Shown: positions 17,456-25,953 of the stretch, one piece after another | Layout of the letters: each line of letters starts with the position of its first letter | Numbering within the stretch: the first letter of the stretch is position 1 | Assembly: GCA_046349635.1 (NCBI GenBank) | Contig: JAXMBX010000042.1 | Coordinates: 1-45,477, forward strand | Reading direction: 5' to 3' | DNA: 45,477 nt | Source: JAXMBX01 sp046349635 | Lineage (GTDB): Bacteria > Planctomycetota > Planctomycetia > Planctomycetales > Planctomycetaceae | Notes under the pieces: generated by a model | What the model was told of the DNA's origin: nothing | The model's input: the letters and a program-made list of their open reading frames with translations, nothing else | The model's database searches: none | Translations under genes and position numbers: made by a program

Positions 17456-19224
17456 ATGATGCTCTTGATCGCAGAAGGGAAGGATTCCCGGGAACGGGGA
17501 GAGTGGATCATCGAACCTCACCGCGCCTACAGGCTGGGACGAGCCTCGGAGGCGGATATTTCCGTTCCCTGGGAACCGTATCTCTCGCGGCAGCATGCGA
17601 CGGTCAAGCTCGATCAAGATCGTCTGATCGTCGAGATCGCGAAGAATGTCCCTAACTTCGCGTATTACCAGGGAAGCTCCGTCCCGAAGTGCGAACTGGT
17701 GGGGGGCGAGTTCTTTGTGATCGGCCACACGTCGTTTCGCTGGAAACCGACTCCGGAATCGAAACCCTCGACATTCATGAAGCCGGCGGACGAGTTGACC
17801 TTCAGCCGGGAGGCGCTGCAGCGGGTTCATTTTCGAGACCCGGATCAGCGGATCGAGGTTCTGTCCCGCCTACCGGAGGTGATCTGGGGGGCGCGGACCG
17901 ATGAGGAATTGCATCTGCGGCTGGTGAACCTGTTGCTTGCCGGAATCCCACAGGCGGATGCAGCGGCCCTGTTGAGTTATCAGAATGATGAGATCCGGCT
18001 GTTGCATTGGGATCGCCGACGGGAAACGGCCGGAGAACTGCGCCCCAGTACGCGGTTGATCCGGGACGCACTGGTGGAGAAACGGCAAAGTGTCCTGCAT
18101 TTCTGGAACAGTGCTTCTCCCCTGGGAACGGAGTATACAACGGTCAATGATCTCGATTGGGCATTCTGTACGCCCGTGCGGGGAAGTGCCACTTCCGGCT
18201 GGGGACTCTACCTGGCGGGACAGACGCCGCAGGGGGGAGGATCGCACGGGGAAGAGCATCGGGACCGTTTGCAGAGCGACGTGAAGTTTGCCGAACTGGT
18301 CGCTGAAATTGTCAGTTCCGTGCGCAGGCTGTCGCAACTGGAACGGCGACAGTCGGGATTGCGGCAATTTTTTCCGCCGACGGTTCTCTCCGCCGTGGGG
18401 GAAGATTTCGACCTGAATCTCTGCAGCCGCGCGAGGCGGACGTCACGATCCTGTTCTGCGACCTGCGAGGTTTCAGCAAACGCTCGGAAGAGGGACGGGA
18501 TGATCTTCTCGGGTTACTGGATCGAGTGAGTGAAGCACTGGGGGTCATGACGCACCAGATCCTGCAGCATGGAGGGGGTGTCGGCGAACTACTGGGGGAC
18601 GCCGCGGCGGGATTCTGGGGCTGGCCGATGGTCTCGGGAGAGGCCCGATCAATGCCTGCCTGGCGGCGCTGGGGATTTACCGGGGATTCACGGAGAAGTG
18701 GGCGCAGTCGGACATCCGCTGCAGGACTTCCGAGTCGGGATCGGCCTGGCACAAGGGAAGGCGGTCGCGGGAAAGATCGGGACCCAGGATCACGTGAAAG
18801 TGACGGTCTTCGGGCCGGTGGTGAATCTCGCCAGTCGATTGGAGGGGATGACCAAGCAACTGCGAGTTCCCATCCTGATCGATGAGACGATGGCGCGCGT
18901 GGTGCGCGAGAGGATGTCCCCCGATCAGGCGAGGTGCGCAAGTTGGCCAAGATTCTCCCCGCCGGATTTCAGAACCCGACGATCGTCAGCGAATTGCTCC
19001 CTCCGGAGGGGGAATTATGCCCATTAAGTGACGAGGACCTGGCGAATTACGAACAGGCAGTGGACCTCTTCATTGCGGGGCGTTGGGAGGAAGCATTCCG
19101 GTACCTGCATCGTCTCCCTGAGACAGACCACGCCCAGGATTTCCTGGCATTGCAGATCGCCCAGCATAACCGCGCCGCCCCCGCAGGTTGGGATGGGATT
19201 ATCCGGCTGGTGGACAAGAAATAG
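17456..19224 (+). CDS. FHA-GAF-class III nucleotide cyclase, frameshifted as read
   Basis: Three domains can be read. An FHA domain (~residues 20-100; YRLGRASEADI, SRQHATVKL) should bind phosphothreonine. A GAF-like region follows (~125-290). A class III adenylate/guanylate cyclase domain then starts at VTILFCDLRGFSKRSEEG, whose Asp is a metal ligand, continues with GELLGDAAAGFWG carrying the second metal Asp, and includes VKVTVFGPVVNLASRLEGM, where Asn and Arg are the transition-state residues. The end, LFIAGRWEEAFRYLHRLPET to the stop at 19224, looks like a short TPR-like tail. Frame is lost near 18425 and changes again near 18560, 18640, 18710 and 18935; adding single bases restores about 590 residues. 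It lies 55 bases after the kinase gene, so the kinase is a plausible source of the phosphothreonine. Whether the product is cAMP or cGMP cannot be fixed. Confidence 0.82.
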
Positions 19225-19564
19225 TCGCTACGCAGCAGGTGCAGGGGCGTTTTCTTCGCTCTATCCTGCGCCGGCGGTTCGGATGACACATCGATCTTGT
19301 TCCGGCGGAGTGCGGCCAGGGTCCGGTGTTAACGGTTATGCCGGGCATGACGGAGCATCGCTTTGCGGTCCCCTTGCCGCCTGGGGGAAATGGATTCCCT
19401 CTTCAGAATTCGACCTATAGTTCATTCGATTCAAATCTCCGAGAATTCGGCGACCTGAACACAGCTTTGAAAAGTCCTCTTGAGAATCGTTAACACAGGC
19501 GTCGGCTGGATCGTTTCGAACCATTGATAAAGTCTTCTGATTTTGCAACTTGTTGGTCAGCATC
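19225..19564. other. intergenic region without a recognised gene
   Basis: About 340 bases separate the cyclase from the next small ORF. The left half is GC-rich and the right half AT-richer, as expected for a promoter region serving the small ORF and receiver gene. I see no tRNA, no strong sigma-70 boxes, no clear terminator after the cyclase, and no reading frame with protein-like composition. Confidence 0.4.
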
Positions 19565-19807
19565 ATGAACCACTGCACCCTGAATGACGCTGCGGTCGAA
19601 TGGAGAGATAATTGTTCTGTTTTGAGCTCTCCTGAGGTGATTACCTTGGGGCTCTCAGATCGTGAACGGAATTTTCTGCAAAGTTTGAACGCCATCGTTG
19701 AAGAGTTGCTTCCCGACGCACATCTTCGAGCATCATCCGTAGAGCCGCCAGATCAGGCCGGAGACGCGACCGCCCGCGCCCGCCTACATCTCTACGTCGC
19801 GGATTGA
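19565..19807 (+). CDS. small hypothetical protein upstream of the receiver gene
   Basis: An 80-residue ORF (starting MNHCTLNDAAVEW) ends 12 bases before the receiver-domain gene, a spacing typical of an operon. The middle, LSDRERNFLQSLNAIVEELL, could form an amphipathic helix, and the C-terminus is polar. I recognise no family. A TTG at 19550 is an alternative start. It may be a partner of the receiver protein or a chance ORF; only conservation would tell. Confidence 0.4.
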   Translation: MNHCTLNDAAVEWRDNCSVLSSPEVITLGLSDRERNFLQSLNAIVEELLPDAHLRASSVEPPDQAGDATARARLHLYVAD

Positions 19808-19819
19808 GGAACAGGATTC

Positions 19820-20371
19820 ATGACAAGCCGAGCCCGCATCCTCGTCATCGACGATGATCCGTTATTCCGCAGTCTGATCGTTTCGATCCTGCGCAAGGAT
19901 TACATCGTCTCGGTTGCCGCCGATGGTGAAGAGGGATACTACAAGGCCCTCGAACACAATCCGGACGTTGCGGTCGTGGACGTGCAGATGCCCGGCTGGG
20001 ACGGTCTGAAGACGCTGAACGCGTTCCGGATGCAGCCGACGCTGAAGAATACTCCGGTTGTCATGCTCACCGGGGACGCGAGCAAGGACACCGTCATGGC
20101 CGCCGTGCATGGGGGCGCCAACGATTACGTGATCAAGACCAGTTTCTCGAAGGAAGAATTCCTGGGGAAGCTGCACCGCCTGCTGGGGGTTGAGGTGAAA
20201 CCGCAAGCCGCCTCAACCTCGCAAACCACCTCGCATCCGTCTCACGCGTCGGCCACGACAATGCCGCGTCATGCTCCCGCTGCTATGCATACCGATGAGC
20301 ACGCGGGAGCCTCTTCCACCAGTGAATCCGACAGTGCGCGTCTGACGGAAATCATGGAGGAGTGGGAGTAA
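19820..20371 (+). CDS. response regulator with single receiver domain and Ser/Thr/His-rich tail
   Basis: Residues ~1-120 form a CheY-like receiver domain: acidic pair in VIDDDPLF, phospho-acceptor Asp in VAVVDVQMPGWDG, Thr in VVMLTGDAS and Lys in DYVIKTSFS. No DNA-binding output domain follows. The last ~60 residues are a low-complexity tail rich in Ala, Ser, Thr and His, ending in a short acidic segment (LTEIMEEWE) that could bind a partner. It probably acts through protein-protein contact, or hands the phosphate on. No histidine kinase gene is in the window; possible functional neighbours are the Ser/Thr kinase/cyclase upstream and the SpoIIE phosphatase downstream. A strong intrinsic terminator follows 39 bases after the stop. 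Confidence 0.88.
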   Translation: MTSRARILVIDDDPLFRSLIVSILRKDYIVSVAADGEEGYYKALEHNPDVAVVDVQMPGWDGLKTLNAFRMQPTLKNTPVVMLTGDASKDTVMAAVHGGANDYVIKTSFSKEEFLGKLHRLLGVEVKPQAASTSQTTSHPSHASATTMPRHAPAAMHTDEHAGASSTSESDSARLTEIMEEWE

Positions 20372-20409
20372 TCAATTCTCCGCGCCGGATTGCAAGCCGA
20401 AATATTACG

Positions 20410-20452
20410 AAGTCCCCTTTTTGCCAAAATCAAGAGGGGACTTATTTTTTTT
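20410..20452 (+). terminator. intrinsic terminator after the receiver gene
   Basis: AAGTCCCCT (20410-20418) pairs with AGGGGACTT (20435-20443), giving a 9-bp GC-rich stem, and eight T residues follow at 20445-20452. This is a textbook Rho-independent terminator and closes the transcription unit of the receiver gene. It is the clearest terminator in the window. Confidence 0.85.
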
Positions 20453-20584
20453 GAGAGGACGGATATTTCCAGCTTCTTAAAAAAAATGAGGCTTCCCTCA
20501 GTTTTATTTTTGTGCTTACAATCGGGAGAGTGATTCAGCCGGGAGTGTCCGGCCCACGTTTGTTCACGGCATGGATGATTGAAC

Positions 20585-20890
20585 ATGTTACATTTCTCCT
20601 GCGATCTGTGTGGAACGCCGCTCCATGACGAGCGTCACGTGGTGAAGATGGAAATCTATCCCGCGACTGAACCGCGGGAACTGACCGAGGAAGATCTCGA
20701 CGTCGATCAGCTGGAGGCGGTGTCGCAACTCTTAAGCGACCTCGAAGAAGGGGAAGCCCAGGGAGAGCCGTGCGAGCACAGCGGAGCGCGGTATCTGCGG
20801 TTTGATCTCTGCGCCGCCTGCCGCGAAAAATTTCTCCGCGATCCGCTGGGACGCGAGGGAATGCGGCGGATGAAGTTCAGCAAGAACTGA
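20585..20890 (+). CDS. small CxxC...CxxC (zinc-ribbon-like) protein
   Basis: The 101-residue protein opens with MLHFSCDLCGTPL and later has FDLCAACREKF, so two CxxC knuckles frame a very acidic middle (ELTEEDLDVDQLEAVSQLLSDLEEGE). This spacing suits one bound zinc ion. The C-terminus (GREGMRRMKFSKN) is basic. I know of similar small conserved hypotheticals in planctomycetes but not of a function. ATG 20585 is chosen; the frame also allows TTG at 20579. It follows a terminator, so it has its own promoter, and it converges with the SpoIIE phosphatase gene 24 bases away. A regulatory or nucleic-acid-binding role is possible but unsupported. Confidence 0.7.
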   Translation: MLHFSCDLCGTPLHDERHVVKMEIYPATEPRELTEEDLDVDQLEAVSQLLSDLEEGEAQGEPCEHSGARYLRFDLCAACREKFLRDPLGREGMRRMKFSKN

Positions 20891-20914
20891 GACTTCCGTT
20901 CGGCATCGCTGTTA

Positions 20915-22456
20915 TTAACGGAATTTGACGACCATCAGCGTGCGGTCGTCCTGCTCACTCCCTCCGCCGGCATGGGCCTCCATCCGCCGCCAGATGGAAT
21001 GCAGGATGTCCTCGGCGGATTCTCCCTCGCAACTGCGAACCGCCGAGATGATCCCCTCCGAGCGGAACAACTGCTGTGACCGGCTCATCGTTTCCGAGAT
21101 GCCGTCGGAGAACAGGACCAGAGTGTCCCCGGGAGACATCGTCAGGGTGGAGGAGTCGTATTCAACATCGTCCGTGACTCCCACGAGCAGGCCGTGCGAT
21201 TGCAAGGGGATGATTTCCCCGTCGTGAATCCAGAGAGGATTCGGGTGCCCGGCATTGCAATACGCCAGTTCGCGACGTTTCGCATGATACACGCCGAAGA
21301 ACAGGCTCATGAACTGGTGCGAACTGGTGATTGCGTACAACGCTTCGTTAATGCGGCTCATCAAGACAGGTGGATCGACTTCGTGTCCCTTCAGGCCAAT
21401 CGGGAGGCTGCGAATGGCACCGCGGGCATAGGCCATCACCATCGCCGCGGGAATGCTGTGCCCGGAGGCATCTCCCAGGGCAAAGCCGGTCGTTTTCTCG
21501 TCGATCGGCATGATTTCGCACAGGTCTCCCCCCAGTTCGTAGAGGCTCTCGCAGCGGGCGGCCACTTCATAGCCCTCGAATTGCATCAGCGTGTCGGGAA
21601 TGACGTGGTTTTCGGAGGCGGTCTTCAGTTCCTCGGTCAACCGCTGCTGAGTCGCGCTTTCCTTGAGGAGAACAACCCGTTCCAGCGTGGAGGCGATCTG
21701 GGCGGCGATTGAGCTCAGGACCTGTCCTTCCCGGTCGACGGGTTCCCGTTTGCGGCGGTCGTACAGCCACAATGTCCCCACGTTTGCCTGGGAACTTTTG
21801 ACGCCGACGCAGAGTGCGCTCGCGGCATCGGAGGGGAGCCAGCGGTCGTCCACTCCCCCATCCCGTTGCAGGAAGACCACTTCTCCACTGAGGGCTTCCA
21901 GATCGGGACGGCTTTGGCCGAGGTGATGACTTGTGGGGGGCATTCGCGCCGGATCGATACGAAACGTCGCCTTCAGCCGGACCGCATGCGTCTCGGGACT
22001 GTAGAGATAGAATCCTGCGGAGCGATAGCCGGTCAACTGGCAGGCGGCGCTCAGCAGCGAGTTCAGGGTCTCTCCCAGAGTTTGTACCGAACCGGAGTTC
22101 ATCCCGACCCGGGCGAGTGTACTGACCTGCTCCGTCCGCATCTCCAGCTTGTGTTGTGCGGTGTAATATTCGGAGAGAAGTTCCGCCAAACCGACGGTCA
22201 ATTCGCTGACCGGGACGAACGATTGATCCCGCTTGGAATATTCGGGCAGTCCCAGGTGCAGGAAGCCGATTCGCCCCAGCCCGTTGTCGATTTCTCCCAA
22301 CCAGCAGCAGTCGGGAGAATTCCGCAACCGGGTCTCAAGTTCTTCCGCGACCGATTCCTCTGTGGGTGTGAAGGTGAGGGGCCAGCCTGTCGCGTCAGTA
22401 AATTTCTGACACAACCCGGTCACGAACGTCCAGGAGTCCGTCTGCACCTGTGGCAT
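20915..22456 (-). CDS. GAF-SpoIIE (PP2C-type) serine phosphatase, RsbU-like
   Basis: The 513-residue protein has an N-terminal region of ~100 residues without a recognised fold, a GAF domain (~118-270; TLNSLLSAACQLTGYRSAGF to GTLWLYDRRKREP), a connecting helix, and a PP2C/SpoIIE catalytic domain (~300-513). Metal-binding Asp residues are seen in YELGGDLCEIM, FALGDASGHS, LVLFSDGISE and EQDDRTLMVV. In related bacteria such enzymes dephosphorylate anti-sigma-factor antagonists (STAS proteins) and so switch on a stress sigma factor; no STAS or anti-sigma gene is present here, so the target is elsewhere. No membrane segment is visible; the protein should be cytosolic, with GAF sensing a small ligand. 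Start ATG 22456 lacks a strong Shine-Dalgarno. Confidence 0.9.
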   Translation of the reverse strand: MPQVQTDSWTFVTGLCQKFTDATGWPLTFTPTEESVAEELETRLRNSPDCCWLGEIDNGLGRIGFLHLGLPEYSKRDQSFVPVSELTVGLAELLSEYYTAQHKLEMRTEQVSTLARVGMNSGSVQTLGETLNSLLSAACQLTGYRSAGFYLYSPETHAVRLKATFRIDPARMPPTSHHLGQSRPDLEALSGEVVFLQRDGGVDDRWLPSDAASALCVGVKSSQANVGTLWLYDRRKREPVDREGQVLSSIAAQIASTLERVVLLKESATQQRLTEELKTASENHVIPDTLMQFEGYEVAARCESLYELGGDLCEIMPIDEKTTGFALGDASGHSIPAAMVMAYARGAIRSLPIGLKGHEVDPPVLMSRINEALYAITSSHQFMSLFFGVYHAKRRELAYCNAGHPNPLWIHDGEIIPLQSHGLLVGVTDDVEYDSSTLTMSPGDTLVLFSDGISETMSRSQQLFRSEGIISAVRSCEGESAEDILHSIWRRMEAHAGGGSEQDDRTLMVVKFR

Positions 22457-22634
22457 GGCTTACCGATGACATTTCCCCAGGCAGAGGCACCTGGGGGAGA
22501 TTCAGAGAGGGAAGAACAACTCTTCATCTCTCTATCATCGGCGGTTCCCAGGCTGGGAATCTCCCGGAATCGGCAGCCTGACCCCAGCCGGTACAGACGT
22601 TAAGACCGGACGTACTGGATCAATCTCAACGGCG

Positions 22635-23831
22635 TTAGCGGCGGGCCAGCTTGTGCTTCAGGGGGAGCCAGGCCCCATTTTCGGCGCTGCTTGCGACGCA
22701 TTGCTGGATGAAATACATCCCTTCGGTCCCGTCAGCGACGTTCGGATAGATCGTATCCTTCTTCTCGAACGGCTTGCCGAGGGCACGCAGGGCCATGTCG
22801 TCATAGGCCGCGCGGTAGATGTTCCCAAACGCCTCGAAGAACGCTTCCGGGTGACCTGACGGCAGTCGGCACGCAGCTTGTCCGGCGGCGTTCATGTAGG
22901 GCGCATTCGGATCGCGGGTGTACATCTGGTGCGGCTTGCCGTTCTGCCGCACGATCATGACGTTCGGTTCTTCCTGTCGCCACGAGAGGGCACCCTTGGT
23001 CCCGTCGATCTCGATGAACAGGTCATTCTCCCGGCCGTGGGAAATCTGGCTGGCGGTCACGGTTCCCAATCCACCGTTTTCGAACTTGATCACCGCGTGG
23101 CCGTAATCGTCCAGCTTGCGGCCTGGTTCGAAGATTCTCAGATGGCAGGAAACTTCCGCCGGGAGCAGCCCGGTCATGTAGCGGCCCAGGTTGTAGGCGT
23201 GGGTGGCGATGTCCCCGAATGCTCCCGCGGCGCCGGATTTGGAGGGGTCAGTCCGCCATGCGGCCTGCTTCTGGTCGCTGTTTTCCAGACGGGTCCTGAG
23301 CCAGCCCTGAATGTAGTTTGAGCGGATGGCCTGGATCTCGCCCAGTTCGCCGCTCAGGATCATCTGTCGTGCCTGGCGAACGAGGGGATAACCGGTGTAG
23401 TTGTGGGTGACGGCGAACACGACTCCAGATTTGGCGACGATTTCGGCCAGGTCTTCCGCTTGCTTCAGGTCGAACGTCATCGGCTTGTCGCACAGGACGT
23501 TGAATCCCGCTTCCGCAGCCGCCTTGGCAATCGCGAAGTGCGTGTGGTTGGGGGTGGCGACGGTCACGAAATCAATCCGCTTGTCCGCCGGGAGAGCCTT
23601 TTCCTGCTCCAGCATCTCCTGAACGGAACCATAAGCCCGATCGGCGGCGATGGCATAATCGGGAGCGGAGGCTTTGGCCTTCGCCGGATCGGAGGAGAGC
23701 GCCCCGGCGACGAGTTCCGCCCGGTTATCGAGGACGGCTGCGGTGGCGTGAACCCTGCCGATAAACGATCCCTGGCCTCCGCCAACCAATGCCATTCTCA
23801 GTTTGCGGTTGAGTTCGCCGTTCGTAGGCAT
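22635..23831 (-). CDS. Gfo/Idh/MocA family oxidoreductase
   Basis: The 398-residue protein has the N-terminal Rossmann fold with ALVGGGQGSFIGRVHA, the family TPNHTH segment, and FNVLCDKPMTF, whose KP holds the catalytic Lys of the EKP-type motif. The C-terminal alpha/beta domain includes GDIATHAYNLGRYM, with the His expected near the substrate. Members oxidise or reduce sugars, inositols and related polyols with NAD(P). There is no signal peptide, unlike many planctomycete paralogues that carry Tat signals, so this one is cytosolic. It stands alone between the phosphatase and an exported protein, so context gives no substrate. The coding sequence is intact. Confidence 0.9.
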   Translation of the reverse strand: MPTNGELNRKLRMALVGGGQGSFIGRVHATAAVLDNRAELVAGALSSDPAKAKASAPDYAIAADRAYGSVQEMLEQEKALPADKRIDFVTVATPNHTHFAIAKAAAEAGFNVLCDKPMTFDLKQAEDLAEIVAKSGVVFAVTHNYTGYPLVRQARQMILSGELGEIQAIRSNYIQGWLRTRLENSDQKQAAWRTDPSKSGAAGAFGDIATHAYNLGRYMTGLLPAEVSCHLRIFEPGRKLDDYGHAVIKFENGGLGTVTASQISHGRENDLFIEIDGTKGALSWRQEEPNVMIVRQNGKPHQMYTRDPNAPYMNAAGQAACRLPSGHPEAFFEAFGNIYRAAYDDMALRALGKPFEKKDTIYPNVADGTEGMYFIQQCVASSAENGAWLPLKHKLARR

Positions 23832-24099
23832 ATCGCTGCTCGCTCTCTAAAGGAGGTGATTCTCTGGATGTCCGGAAGGTGTTGCCCGTGAAGGATCGCC
23901 GTTGAAGATACTGGCGAAATACCTCAAAAACAACTCTTCAAAAGTGCCTCATTTCCCATGTTTTCCCTCACTGACCGCCGCCATGCCCAGATTCAATTCC
24001 TCAGAATCGGGCTGGTGGAAATGAGTTGCGCCGGATAAATTCAGTGAGTCTCCCGCTGTGTTCGTTTGTAATGTATCGAGCAGCGCAAGTAAGAGGATC

Positions 24100-24609
24100 A
24101 TGATGAAAAGCGAGCAGAACGTGCGTTGGACGTGGCTGTGCCTGGGGATTCTGGTGGGACTGGGGATTGCAACACTGTGGCCTCACGAGCCCGCCCTCGC
24201 CGACATGTCGGATCGAGACCAGCAGTTCACCCTTTCGACCGCCCAGATTGAGCTCCTCAATCCGCTGGAGGGGGTTTTCGTCACCGACCTCGTTTCCGGA
24301 ACATTGCGCGGCGCGGTGATCAATCGCCAGTTCGGCAAGTTCAACGTGTTTTATTATCGCGACCTCAATAAGGACTTTCAGGTTCAGGCGGATCGGCAAG
24401 CCCGGTATGCCGTTGTGAACGGCCAGGTGCAGGTGGCCTCCCGAGCCGGTATCCAGTTCGGCTCCAGCGTGATCTATGTCGCGGAGCTGATTTCCGGAAG
24501 GTTGATCGCGTATGGTTTTCCGTATCGCGATATCGCCGAAGTGGTTCCCCCGATCGAACTGATCCCGCTGGATCAGTTCCAGTGGCGCCCCGTCGATCAG
24601 GGGAAATAA
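24100..24609 (+). CDS. membrane-anchored exported hypothetical protein
   Basis: The product, about 169 residues, begins with a short positive segment and one hydrophobic helix (WTWLCLGILVGLGIATLW, ~9-26), which is either an uncleaved anchor or a signal peptide, followed by a soluble domain rich in beta strands (GTLRGAVINRQFGKFNVFYY, VVNGQVQVASRAGIQFGSS, LIAYGFPY). I recognise no family. ATG 24100 or 24103 is chosen because AAGAGGA lies just upstream; the longer frame from 24058 lacks a ribosome site. It converges with the methyltransferase gene 17 bases away. The protein is intact. A role in the periplasm or cell envelope follows from the topology only. Confidence 0.65.
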   Translation: MMKSEQNVRWTWLCLGILVGLGIATLWPHEPALADMSDRDQQFTLSTAQIELLNPLEGVFVTDLVSGTLRGAVINRQFGKFNVFYYRDLNKDFQVQADRQARYAVVNGQVQVASRAGIQFGSSVIYVAELISGRLIAYGFPYRDIAEVVPPIELIPLDQFQWRPVDQGK

Positions 24610-24626
24610 TACCTGACTAGAAAAGA

Positions 24627-25843
24627 TCAGACCCTGCGGGCAATGACCGCCTTCGTCTTTCCTTGCAGGCGGGCGAAGAACAGAACCCCTGGTTGATCGC
24701 CCGGAAGCGTCAGTTGTTTGCGCCACGATTCAACCTGAGTCGGGACGTGACGGCATTTGATTTCCAACTGCCCGATGTCTGAGTTTCGAAAATAGTCTCG
24801 GATTGCCCGAGGCTGATTCGGCAGGATCTCCAGAATCTCAAATGTCTGTACGAACGGGGATGTGACCGGGCTTCCCGCCGTGAGGTATTCCTCGCTGGCA
24901 TCCAGGCGGGTGACGTTCAACTCCCGCCCGAGGCGGTCAACCAGTCCCGCTCGGACCACTGCAGTATCGGGATCGAGCAGGTATTGCCCCGGTTCCGTCA
25001 CATCCGTGATCTCATCGAGGGGATCTCCGGAGATCGATTCCCCGGCGGGGAGAACCGTGGCCCGAAAGTTGGACTCGCCCGCCAGTTCGCCGAACCAGAT
25101 CGTCGCCTCTTTGCATTCCCCCTTCCAACTGATGAGTTCAATTTCGACGTCATTAAACTTGCCACCGAAATTGGAGGCGGGGCTAAGCTTGATTGCGCCG
25201 CCGCGTGCCGTCTCGGTCAGGTTTTGCAGATACTCCAGGCCGGGGACGTAGTCCTCGACGCGAATCGAACGGCTGGGGCCGGTGGCGCGACGGTCGGGAT
25301 CGATATGGACCAGTCTGCCGGCCATGTCGAACCGGTGAACGTCTCCGCAGACGATCAGAGGAGTGACTTTCCAGCGTCCATGTTCCATTGAGCCCGCTGA
25401 CAGTTCACCGGGTTGTGATCGACGGTGATCACGCGGCAATGTTTCGCCAAGGCCCCGGCATCCGCCCCGATGCCGGTACAGAGATCCCACACTTCTCCGC
25501 GGAAGCGGGCCGCCTTGTGAGCGGCGACCGCCTCATGCGTCCCCTGTTCGAATCCGGTCCTGTCCAACCAGAGTCGATCGGCGTTCTGGTATTTCTCCGC
25601 CGCCCGCTGTCGGCAATCTCGCAGCGCCAAAGCGGCGCGGACAAGTTCGTCCGGATACTCCCGCCGCAGCCGCTGTTGCAGCTGAAACTCGCCGATGTCA
25701 CGCTGCGCCGCGGCCTCCAGGAGTTCCGGGAGATCGTGCAGACGGAGCAGGATCTCCCATTCTTCCCAATGGCGGCGTTCGAGTTCGTTCGGAGTGCGTT
25801 CCACGGCAATTTCCAAAGGTGTCTGACAGGTGGGACCTTTCAT
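24627..25843 (-). CDS. class I SAM-dependent methyltransferase with THUMP-like C-terminal domain, one frameshift as read
   Basis: The N-terminal ~110 residues are helical (HDLPELLEAAAQRDIGEFQL, REYPDELVRAALALRDCRQR). A Rossmann methyltransferase core follows: VWDLCTGIGADAGALAKH binds SAM and VITVDHNPVNCQRAQWN holds its acidic ribose-binding residue. The frame breaks just after this, near 25372; one added base gives NMDAWKVTPLIVCGDVHRF and continues through DIEWYKG-equivalent DPDRR and VEDYVPGLEYL. The C-terminus (PRAIRDYFRNSDIGQLEIKC to GVLFFARLQGKTKAVIARR) matches the THUMP-like domain, which binds RNA in relatives. Restored length is about 405 residues. The substrate is unknown but is probably RNA. 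It starts at ATG 25843 without a clear Shine-Dalgarno and diverges from the cobalt/nickel transporter. Confidence 0.75.
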
Positions 25844-25953
25844 ATTAAGAGAAAATGCAGGGAGTTCCCATGAATCGTATTACGGATTTGAAACACGTAT
25901 GAACGGGCGATAGATTGGAGGCATGTCGTAAGTGATGTCCTGGAGAGGTCGTA

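Noticed and set aside
23849..23862. AAAGGAGGTGATTC, which is the anti-sense of the 3' end of 16S rRNA
   Set aside because: Only the last ~12 bases match and no further rRNA sequence is next to them. On the plus strand it precedes only a seven-codon frame. Probably a chance Shine-Dalgarno-like string upstream of the oxidoreductase on the other strand.
25844..25953. Cobalamin riboswitch in the cbiM leader
   Set aside because: The leader is short and I see neither the conserved B12-box core nor the expected stems.
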